Shown here: positions 1-5,168 of the stretch, piece after piece
Layout: each line of letters opens with the position of its first letter
How positions within the stretch are numbered: position 1 is the first letter of the stretch
Assembly (NCBI GenBank): GCA_003561835.1
Contig: PWVN01000285.1
Span: forward strand, 1 to 5,168
Direction of reading: 5' to 3'
Origin: Syntrophomonadaceae bacterium
Lineage (GTDB): Bacteria > Bacillota > Dethiobacteria > PWVN01
DNA length: 5,168 nucleotides
Position numbers and translations under genes: made by a program
Notes under the pieces: model-generated
What the model saw: only the letters and a program-made list of their open reading frames with translations
Told to the model about the DNA's origin: nothing
Databases searched by the model: none

Positions 1-2190
1 AAGGGGAAAGACGAAGATCCAGGCTTTATTCCCATCAGCTGGGATGAGGCCGCTGAGATGATGGCGGACAAAATCATGGAGCTTCGCGAAAACAATGAAA
101 CCCATAAACTGGCGGTTTTCCGGGGTCGCTATACCCAGCTGAATGAGATCATTTATGGTCGACTACCGGGTATCCTCGGTACGCCCAACGATATATCCCA
201 CAGCGGTATTTGTGCGGAAGCGGAAAAGTTCGGCCCCTACTACACCCAGGGATACTGGAATTATCGGGATTATGACTTGAGTAAAACCACCTATGCCCTT
301 CTTTGGGGTGCAGACCCCATATCCACCAACCGTCAAATATCCTACTACCAGAGCGCCTGGGGCGACTTGCTGGACCGGGCAAAGGTCGCCGTGGTGGACC
401 CCAGGCTGTCGTCCAGCGCCTCCAAGGCCGATGAATGGCTGCCGGTAAAACCCGGTGAGGACGGTGCCCTCGCAGTAGCCATGGCCCACGTGATCCTCAC
501 AGAGGGGTTGTGGAACCGGGAGTTTGTGGGAGACTTTACCGACGGCACCAATAAGTTCGTGGCCGGCGCAACAGTCAGGGAAGAGGACTTCAACGAAAAC
601 TACACTCACGGTTTGGTTAAATGGTGGAACCTGGAGCTCAAGGACAGGACGGCCCAGTGGGCGGCGGAAAAAACCGATCTACCGGTTGAGCAGATCATCA
701 GGGTGGCAAGGGATTTCGGCGCGGCGGGACCCGGGGCCATCTGTTATATGGGCGGGGGAGGTGTCATGCAGACCCGGGGAGCCTACAATTCCATGGCTGT
801 CTATGCGTTAAACGGTTTGGTAGGTTCCATTGAGCAAACGGTACTCCAGGGGGCCAGTGTCCCGCACCAGGGGATGCCCAGCAATGCCGATTTCATTGAC
901 GAAATAGCTGATAACAACAGGAGCAAGCAGAAGATTGACCAAAGAGGTTACAAAGAGATGCCTGCCTTGAATTCCGGGAGATCCGGAGGCGGCGTGGTCA
1001 CCAACAGGGTTGCCGATGCCATTTTGGCCGAGGACCCCTATGACATCAAGATGATTATCGCATACTGGTGCAACTTCAATTTTTCCTGTCCCGAGACGGA
1101 ACGATGGGATAAAGCCATGGCCAAGGTACCTTTTACCGTGCATATCGTCACCCATGATTCGGAGACATCCCGCTATGCGGACCTGCTGCTGCCCTCCACC
1201 CACCATATGTTTGAACAGTGGGGATACCTGAACCAAAAGGGCAACACCTTCACCCATGCCTGGCTGGCCCGTCCCATGATCGAAAAATTCTGGGATGTAA
1301 AGAATGCGGAGACGGAAATTGTCTGGCTTTTGGCGGAAAAACTGGCTGATAAAGGTTTTTTGAACCTGCTGGATTACTTTAAAAGCGTAAAGGATCCCGA
1401 AACCGGAAGAGAGCCTACCAACGGCCAGGAATTTGAAGAATACGCCGTAAAGCACCGCCTGCAGCCCATCTGGGACCCGGCGGAATACAAGAGCGGCGAC
1501 CGGTTTAACGGCTGGGAAGACTTCAAAGCAGTCGGCGTCTGGAATTCGGACCCCTATAAATTCAAGGAAAGATGGGGGAATTTTGCTACTTCAACACAGC
1601 AGTTTGAATTCTACAGTGAAACCCTGAAAGAAGCTCTGCAGGGGCATGCCGACAAATACAACACGTCCATTAACGATATATTGGCGTTAACGGATTATGA
1701 TGTATCAGGCGAAAGGGCCTTTGTCCCCCACTATGAAGAGCCCCTGATCCGGGGTGATGGGAAAGAATACCCCCTGGTCCTGGTGGATACCAAGTCCCGC
1801 TTTAACCGGGAAGGACGCTCGGCAAACTGCACCTGGTACTACGAATTTAAAGATGTGGACCCGGGAGATGAGAGACATAAGGATGTGGCAAAGATCAATC
1901 CCAGGGATGCCGCAGCCCTGGGCATCAACGACGGCGACCTCATCAAGGTCATTTCGGCTATTGGAGAAATCCAGTGCCATGCCAAGCTGTGGGAAGGCAC
2001 CAGGCCTGGAACCGTAATCAAAACCTACGGCCAGGGCCACTGGGCTTATGGCAGGGTTGCCGCCGAGGATTTCGAGAGAAGAATTCCCCGGGGCGGCAAC
2101 AATAACGACATTATGCCCTCGGATTATGAGCGTTTGAGCGGCAGCACGACGTTTTATGCCAATACGCGGGTTAAAGTGGCAAGAGTTTGA
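1..2190 (+). CDS. arrA: ArrA-type respiratory arsenate reductase, molybdopterin catalytic subunit (5' truncated by window edge)
   Basis: The reading frame is open from base 1 to TGA at 2188-2190, giving 729 residues. It enters the window already inside the protein, so the ATG at 58 is internal. The family is the DMSO-reductase superfamily: WGADP at fragment residues 102-106, VVDPR at 131-135, and a C-terminal molybdopterin-dinucleotide-binding domain from about 590. Residue 71 is a cysteine in HSGICAEAEK, placed as the Mo ligand. Taking it as Cys193 of Shewanella ANA-3 ArrA (numbering from memory), Arg165, His189, Ser190, Lys198 and Tyr210 all fall exactly in register (fragment R43, H67, S68, K76, Y88). 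The RGRY motif (41-44) is the one I recall for ArrA; ArxA arsenite oxidases have GRGWG there. Expected activity is arsenate to arsenite at a Mo-bisMGD centre outside the membrane. About 120 N-terminal residues, including any Tat signal and the N-terminal 4Fe-4S motif, lie upstream; total near 850 aa fits ArrA. Another oxyanion substrate remains possible. Confidence 0.85.
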   Translation, partial: KGKDEDPGFIPISWDEAAEMMADKIMELRENNETHKLAVFRGRYTQLNEIIYGRLPGILGTPNDISHSGICAEAEKFGPYYTQGYWNYRDYDLSKTTYALLWGADPISTNRQISYYQSAWGDLLDRAKVAVVDPRLSSSASKADEWLPVKPGEDGALAVAMAHVILTEGLWNREFVGDFTDGTNKFVAGATVREEDFNENYTHGLVKWWNLELKDRTAQWAAEKTDLPVEQIIRVARDFGAAGPGAICYMGGGGVMQTRGAYNSMAVYALNGLVGSIEQTVLQGASVPHQGMPSNADFIDEIADNNRSKQKIDQRGYKEMPALNSGRSGGGVVTNRVADAILAEDPYDIKMIIAYWCNFNFSCPETERWDKAMAKVPFTVHIVTHDSETSRYADLLLPSTHHMFEQWGYLNQKGNTFTHAWLARPMIEKFWDVKNAETEIVWLLAEKLADKGFLNLLDYFKSVKDPETGREPTNGQEFEEYAVKHRLQPIWDPAEYKSGDRFNGWEDFKAVGVWNSDPYKFKERWGNFATSTQQFEFYSETLKEALQGHADKYNTSINDILALTDYDVSGERAFVPHYEEPLIRGDGKEYPLVLVDTKSRFNREGRSANCTWYYEFKDVDPGDERHKDVAKINPRDAAALGINDGDLIKVISAIGEIQCHAKLWEGTRPGTVIKTYGQGHWAYGRVAAEDFERRIPRGGNNNDIMPSDYERLSGSTTFYANTRVKVARV

Positions 2191-2199
2191 GCAGGATTG

Positions 2200-2229
2200 C
2201 AGGCGGCAAGCCTGAAACCTTGCCGCCTG
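2200..2229 (+). other. Intercistronic stem-loop between arrA and arrB
   Basis: A perfect 11-bp inverted repeat (CAGGCGGCAAG at 2200-2210, CTTGCCGCCTG at 2219-2229) encloses an 8-base loop. The stem begins 9 bases after the arrA stop and ends 13 bases before the arrB Shine-Dalgarno. No run of T follows, since the next bases are TACTCAATAATTT, so it does not look like a standard intrinsic terminator. A likely role is to stabilise the 3' end of arrA mRNA, or to mark a processing point that sets different arrA and arrB levels; this is inference. The repeat itself is read directly. Confidence 0.7.
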
Positions 2230-2257
2230 TACTCAATAATTTGGGAGGTGCTCTATT

Positions 2258-2941
2258 ATGCCAAAATATGGAATGGTTGTCGATCTTCATCGATGCGTCG
2301 GCTGCGGGGGCTGCAGCATTGCATGTAAAAATGAAAACAATGTACCCGAGGGGATCAACTGGAACGATTTTATTACAACAACAGAAGGGACTTTCCCCGA
2401 TGTAACCTACAGCTATCTCCCCACCTTCTGCAACCACTGTGATAATGCGCCCTGTATGGCGGTCTGCCCCGTGGACCCCAAAGCAATTTTCAAAACCGAA
2501 ACCGGCATGACCTTGAACAGCTCGGAAAGATGTATCGGTTGCCGTGCATGCGAAAACGCCTGCCCCTACGGCGTGATCTTTTACAATGCAGAAGATCCCC
2601 ATGAATTCTGGCGGGATGAAAAAGGCCGGGAGGTCACGGAAAAAGTGGGTGGAACCGTAATCCCTTACTATAACCCCAACCGGGCCAAAACCTGGGACGG
2701 CAGCGGGATCAGGCCAAGGGCGGTTGTCGAGAAGTGTTCTTTCTGCGACCACCGGGTTTTGGCGGGGAAGACCACCTACTGCAGTGAATCCTGCCCCTCC
2801 AATGCCATAAAATTCGGCGATTTGGAGGACCCGGCCAGTGAGGTCAGCAGGCTTTTGCAAGAATATGAGTCCTTCCGTTTGCGGGAAGACCTGGGGACGG
2901 AGCCCCGAGTGTATTATATCAGGAAGTACAATAAAAAGTAG
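2258..2941 (+). CDS. arrB: ArrB-type four-cluster [4Fe-4S] electron-transfer subunit
   Basis: This 227-aa protein belongs to the DmsB/NrfC/PhsB-like iron-sulfur subunit family and should pass electrons from the quinol side to the molybdenum subunit. It has exactly 16 cysteines in four groups: 13/16/19/23, 58/61/66/70, 92/95/98/102 and 160/163/175/179, the usual set for four [4Fe-4S] clusters. The last group has the long CxxC-x11-CxxxC spacing typical of these subunits. KNENNV after the first group and CNHCDNAPC in the second resemble ArrB and related proteins. The length is close to the roughly 230 aa expected. There is no signal peptide, which fits export as a complex with a Tat-bearing catalytic subunit. 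The ATG start follows GGGAGGTG (2243-2250) by 7 bases. Position directly after arrA supports the assignment; sequence alone cannot fully exclude another member of the family. Confidence 0.85.
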   Translation: MPKYGMVVDLHRCVGCGGCSIACKNENNVPEGINWNDFITTTEGTFPDVTYSYLPTFCNHCDNAPCMAVCPVDPKAIFKTETGMTLNSSERCIGCRACENACPYGVIFYNAEDPHEFWRDEKGREVTEKVGGTVIPYYNPNRAKTWDGSGIRPRAVVEKCSFCDHRVLAGKTTYCSESCPSNAIKFGDLEDPASEVSRLLQEYESFRLREDLGTEPRVYYIRKYNKK

Positions 2942-2943
2942 GT

Positions 2944-2964
2944 TGCCGGGCACTGCCCCTGGCA
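2944..2964 (+). other. Weak intercistronic stem-loop between arrB and arrD
   Basis: TGCCGGG (2944-2950) can pair with CCCTGGCA (2958-2964 plus neighbours) in a 7-bp stem with one G-U pair and a 7-base loop. An alternative fold uses GGGC/GCCC with a 3-base loop and a 2-base bulge. It starts 2 bases after the arrB stop. Six T residues occur at 2979-2984, but 14 bases after the stem, too far for a classic intrinsic terminator. It may be an mRNA stability element or a leaky attenuator ahead of the chaperone gene. The pairing is seen; the function is inferred. Confidence 0.4.
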
Positions 2965-2997
2965 GCGCCCTAAAGTAATTTTTTCAGGAGGACAAAA

Positions 2998-3651
2998 ATG
3001 AAGAACAGTAATATAAATAGAGCTTTAGCCCGAAAAGAACTCTATCATTGGTTGAGCGCTGCTTTCTACACGCCAGAGGAGGACTTTTTTGCAAAAGATT
3101 TTATCGAAATCCTGGCAGAGGTTAACAAAATATTGGATTACGGCCTGGAGGAGCAAATTGCCGAACTGGAATATAGCATTAAAGAACAAGAATTGAGTCT
3201 GGAAGAGCTTCTGGTGGAGTACAGCCAGCTCTTTGTGGGCCCTTCGGCACTTCTCGCCCCTCCCTACGGCTCCTATTACCTGGACGGGGGAAGGGTCATG
3301 GGGAACTCAACACTACAGGTAATCAACTTTTACCGCAATTCGAAAATGGAACTCCTGGCTGACTTTAAAGATTTACCGGATCACATTGCCGTGGAATTCA
3401 ACTTTTTATCCCACCTGTGTGATTTTGAAGCCCAAGCCCTTGAAGAGGGCAGCAGGGACGTGGCCGAGGCCTTGCAGCAGAGGCAGGGGTTGTTCCTCAT
3501 TAAACATGTACTGCCCTGGGCAAAAGGTTTTACCACAAAGGTGCAAAGCCAAACAAGGCTTTCCTTCTATAAAACTGCCGCAGCCATCCTGGAGGAAGTG
3601 TTGATGGAGGAAAGCAGGTTCCTGGCGGATACGGCCGTCAAGAAGAGGTAA
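2998..3651 (+). CDS. arrD: TorD/DmsD-family molybdoenzyme chaperone (ArrD-type)
   Basis: This 217-aa, mostly helical cytoplasmic protein has the TorD-family landmarks in order: YSQLFVGP at residues 75-82, PPYGSYY at 88-94, and the family core DLPDHIAVEFNFLSHL at 125-140 (the PDH motif with its hydrophobic helix). Length is typical for the family (about 200-220 aa). Family members bind the apo-catalytic subunit, often its Tat signal, protect it during molybdenum-cofactor insertion and prevent early export. The partner is expected to be the ArrA encoded upstream. The ATG start follows AGGAGG (2986-2991) by 6 bases. No signal peptide or metal-binding motif is visible. The name arrD rests on operon position, because TorD proteins are too variable to assign a client from sequence alone. 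Confidence 0.85.
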   Translation: MKNSNINRALARKELYHWLSAAFYTPEEDFFAKDFIEILAEVNKILDYGLEEQIAELEYSIKEQELSLEELLVEYSQLFVGPSALLAPPYGSYYLDGGRVMGNSTLQVINFYRNSKMELLADFKDLPDHIAVEFNFLSHLCDFEAQALEEGSRDVAEALQQRQGLFLIKHVLPWAKGFTTKVQSQTRLSFYKTAAAILEEVLMEESRFLADTAVKKR

Positions 3652-3663
3652 ATTCCTGATATT

Positions 3664-3670
3664 GGGGGTG
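3664..3670 (+). promoter_or_regulatory. Ribosome-binding site that decides a TTG start
   Basis: GGGGGTG differs by one base from GGAGGTG and lies 6 bases before TTG at 3677. The alternative upstream TTG at 3662 has only AGAGG (3644-3648) ahead of it, 13 bases away, which is too far. The GTG at 3668 lies inside this purine stretch. The site therefore favours 3677 as the start of the polyferredoxin. Initiation at a non-ATG codon may keep its level below that of arrB and arrD; that is inference. Confidence 0.55.
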
Positions 3671-3676
3671 GGTGCA

Positions 3677-4759
3677 TTGCTGAAGAGCTACCTGGTGGAA
3701 AAAATAACATCAGCAAAGAAACCCCAAGTTACACCAAAGGGGTGCCTCAATCAAAGAAAGGGGCAGCAGGGCTGCAGCCTGTGCCTGGATGCCTGCCCGG
3801 CCAAAGCCCTTGCCTGGAAAGGGAAGGTCATTATTGACGGCACGGTCTGCGACGGGTGCAACATCTGCACGGCCCTCTGCCCTTCCCAGGCTCTCCGCCC
3901 TGCCAGTGTCAGCTACAGGGAGCTCCTCTCAAAGGCAGGCGGGGGAAGCCGAACCCTGTTGGTAACCTGCCGGGAGTCTCCCGTCCCGGGGGCAACGATC
4001 TCCGTACCCTGCCTGGCGGGCCTGCACTGGGAATTTTTTGCGGCCCTGGCCCTGTTTTCGAAAAAGCAAAAGCTGTTTCTTTATTTGACGAATTGCGCTA
4101 CTTGTTTTCGCCAAAGCAGCCTTTGGGTTCTCAAGGAATCCCTTGAAAAAGCGGCCACCTTTCTTAAAGCCCTGCACCACCCTGTCACTATTAAGTCCAT
4201 CTTTGCCGGGGACTTTTCTCTCCCTGCGGCCAGCCCGGATATTTCCCGCAGGGAATTGTTTTCCCTTTTCAAGGCGGGCGCCTTTAAAACCGTTGACAAA
4301 GTTATGGACGATTTTTTATACGAATCCAGGGACGATGTAATTCCGGAGCAAAGGCAATGCATCAAGGAAGTTGTCGGCCAGGAAGACAAATTTTACCTGG
4401 AAGAAGGGAACCTGCCCTTTCGTAACTGGCAGGTGGGGGAGGAATGCAGCGGATGCGGGTTTTGCCGGGGGATATGCCCCCAGGGCTCCTGGGAAATCAG
4501 CAGAGAAGACGGGTTTTTCCTTTTGAGCCATTTTCCCTGGAAGTGTGCTTCCTGCGGCCTCTGTGCCGCCCTTTGCCCCCAGGAGGCGATCCAGGTCGAG
4601 CCCTGGAGGAAGCTGCCGCCCAAGGATAAGGGTATTGCCAAAAAAACCATGCCCCTACAAAGGTGCCGCCGCTGCACTTCTCAGATCCCCGGTGGAAATA
4701 GTGGGGGGCTGTGTGGTTCCTGCGCCAAGAAAGAACTGCTAAAGAAAAGGCTGAAGTGA
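3677..4759 (+). CDS. Cysteine-rich polyferredoxin with zinc-ribbon-like tail, linked to arrABD
   Basis: A protein of 360 aa from TTG at 3677 (365 aa if TTG at 3662 is used), with 25 cysteines and no signal peptide or membrane segment, so probably cytoplasmic. In order: a ferredoxin pair with cysteines 23/33/36/40 (CX9CX2CX3CP) and 58/61/64/68 (CDGCNICTALCP); a central domain with cysteines 98, 112, 140 and 143 (VTCRES, VPCLAG, NCATC); a linker starting with SRREL near 190; a second ferredoxin pair with cysteines 257/260/263/267 and 290/293/296/300; and a basic tail with CRRC (330/333) and CGSC (346/349), like a small zinc ribbon. Four [4Fe-4S] clusters are predicted. The central domain loosely recalls the cysteine pattern of MvhD-type hydrogenase iron-sulfur subunits. 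Polyferredoxins occur in other molybdoreductase clusters with TorD chaperones, but I cannot name a tested function. An electron supply or a maturation role for ArrA is inferred from position only. The gene begins 25 bases after arrD. Confidence 0.8.
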   Translation: MLKSYLVEKITSAKKPQVTPKGCLNQRKGQQGCSLCLDACPAKALAWKGKVIIDGTVCDGCNICTALCPSQALRPASVSYRELLSKAGGGSRTLLVTCRESPVPGATISVPCLAGLHWEFFAALALFSKKQKLFLYLTNCATCFRQSSLWVLKESLEKAATFLKALHHPVTIKSIFAGDFSLPAASPDISRRELFSLFKAGAFKTVDKVMDDFLYESRDDVIPEQRQCIKEVVGQEDKFYLEEGNLPFRNWQVGEECSGCGFCRGICPQGSWEISREDGFFLLSHFPWKCASCGLCAALCPQEAIQVEPWRKLPPKDKGIAKKTMPLQRCRRCTSQIPGGNSGGLCGSCAKKELLKKRLK

Positions 4760-4809
4760 TTTCAACCGGCCTCTCTCCGGCAAGATAGGATGTTCCGGAA
4801 GATCAGAAA

Positions 4810-4816
4810 GGGGAGG
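4810..4816 (+). promoter_or_regulatory. Ribosome-binding site that decides between two adjacent ATGs
   Basis: GGGGAGG ends 5 bases before ATG at 4822 but only 2 bases before ATG at 4819. Normal spacing favours the second ATG as the start of the molybdopterin-binding protein; the choice changes the protein by one methionine. Confidence 0.6.
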
Positions 4817-4821
4817 ATATG

Positions 4822-5168
4822 ATGAAAGAAGTCCGTGTGGAGGATGCTGTCGGCAGTGTTTTGGCCCATGATTTAACCAAGATCGTGCCGGGCAAGTTTA
4901 AAGGGCCCAGATATAATAGAGGGCATATTATATCGGTCAAGGATATTCCGGAATTGCTGGACATGGGGAAGGAGCATATCTATATACTGGATATAAAAGA
5001 GGAAGATATGCATGAGGATGATGCTGCCATCGCTCTTTCCAGTTTTTTGCTGGGGCCCAACCTGCAAACCGGGGTGCCGCGGGAAGGCAAAGTTAACATA
5101 AATTCAACCATCAGGGGATTGTTTTGTGCTGTAGCCGAGCCGATCCACGCTGTAAACAGCCTGCAAAA
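4822..5168 (+). CDS. MoeA-like molybdopterin-binding protein (3' truncated by window edge)
   Basis: The frame stays open from ATG at 4822 to the end of the window, giving 115 complete codons of a longer gene. The start (KEVRVEDAVGSVLAHDLTKI, followed by VPGKFKGPRYNRGHII) and the later segments IPELLDMGKEHIYIL, MHEDDAA and PREGKV match a clostridial family annotated as molybdopterin-binding or MoeA-like proteins. From memory these are roughly 340 aa, with the MoCF-type molybdopterin-binding domain in the C-terminal part, which is not visible here. VEDAVGSVLAHD resembles the MoeA N-terminal pattern of 'a-G-vlA-D'. The likely role is cytoplasmic, in molybdenum insertion into molybdopterin or cofactor handling, consistent with supplying the ArrA cofactor. 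It starts 62 bases after the polyferredoxin, with no terminator between, so cotranscription is plausible. The family is also found beside other molybdoenzymes, so it need not be specific to ArrA. Confidence 0.75.
   Translation, partial: MKEVRVEDAVGSVLAHDLTKIVPGKFKGPRYNRGHIISVKDIPELLDMGKEHIYILDIKEEDMHEDDAAIALSSFLLGPNLQTGVPREGKVNINSTIRGLFCAVAEPIHAVNSLQ

Noticed and set aside
58..63. ATGATG at 58 as the true start of the catalytic subunit
   Set aside because: The frame is open upstream to base 1 with conserved-looking sequence (IPISWDEA, a standard molybdoreductase motif), there is no ribosome-binding site, and starting here would remove the iron-sulfur and cofactor-binding N-terminus.
211..213. 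Possible selenocysteine or serine as the Mo ligand
   Set aside because: The codon is TGT (cysteine), as expected for ArrA, and no in-frame TGA interrupts the gene.
808..1455. A 215-codon open frame on the minus strand within arrA
   Set aside because: It lies wholly inside the conserved catalytic subunit and its translation has no recognisable domain; long antisense frames are common opposite GC-rich coding sequence.
2171..2953. A 260-codon open frame on the minus strand covering the whole of arrB
   Set aside because: It mirrors a clearly real gene with 16 correctly spaced cysteines. Its translation shows no recognisable family, and no sensible ribosome-binding site or operon context supports it.
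4767..4781. CCGG...CCGG short inverted repeat after the polyferredoxin stop, a possible terminator
   Set aside because: Only about 4 bp can pair and no T run follows, so termination cannot be supported.
4793..4800. TTCCGGAA palindrome upstream of the MoeA-like gene, a possible operator
   Set aside because: A single 8-bp palindrome with no adjacent promoter elements is easily explained by chance.

Overview
The window reads as part of a respiratory molybdoenzyme operon, with all genes on the + strand. Base composition is mixed (roughly half GC by eye). Ribosome-binding sites are strong (GGGAGGTG, AGGAGG, GGGGAGG) and one gene probably starts at TTG. The protein families (ArrA-type catalytic subunit, TorD-like chaperone, polyferredoxin, MoeA-like molybdopterin-binding protein) suggest an anaerobic, low-redox-potential Firmicute, probably a clostridial or Peptococcaceae-type organism. 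That placement is inference from family resemblance; there is no rRNA or other marker here.

Layout: (1) 1-2190, a catalytic subunit of the DMSO-reductase superfamily that lacks its N-terminus because of the window edge. Its active-site residues match, in identity and spacing, those I recall for dissimilatory arsenate reductase ArrA. (2) 2191-2257, a short gap with a perfect 11-bp stem-loop. (3) 2258-2941, the four-cluster iron-sulfur partner (ArrB-type). (4) 2942-2997, a gap with a weaker stem-loop. (5) 2998-3651, a TorD-family chaperone (ArrD-type). (6) about 3677-4759, an unusual cysteine-rich polyferredoxin with two pairs of 4Fe-4S motifs, a central cysteine domain and a C-terminal zinc-ribbon-like tail. 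(7) 4822 to the window end, the first 115 codons of a MoeA-like molybdopterin-binding protein.

How the parts fit: ArrA would carry the Mo-bisMGD site and reduce the terminal acceptor (most likely arsenate to arsenite) outside the cytoplasmic membrane. ArrB would wire electrons to it through four [4Fe-4S] clusters. ArrD would hold the apo-catalytic subunit for cofactor loading and quality control before Tat export. The last two genes look like cytoplasmic support functions (electron supply or maturation, and molybdenum-cofactor handling), but that role is inferred from position. No membrane quinol-oxidising subunit (ArrC/NrfD type), regulator, arsenic-resistance gene, RNA gene, mobile element or CRISPR array is visible. 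No gap between genes exceeds 100 bases. The most distinctive element is the polyferredoxin; the core arrA-arrB-arrD set appears to be an ordinary, intact example of a known system.
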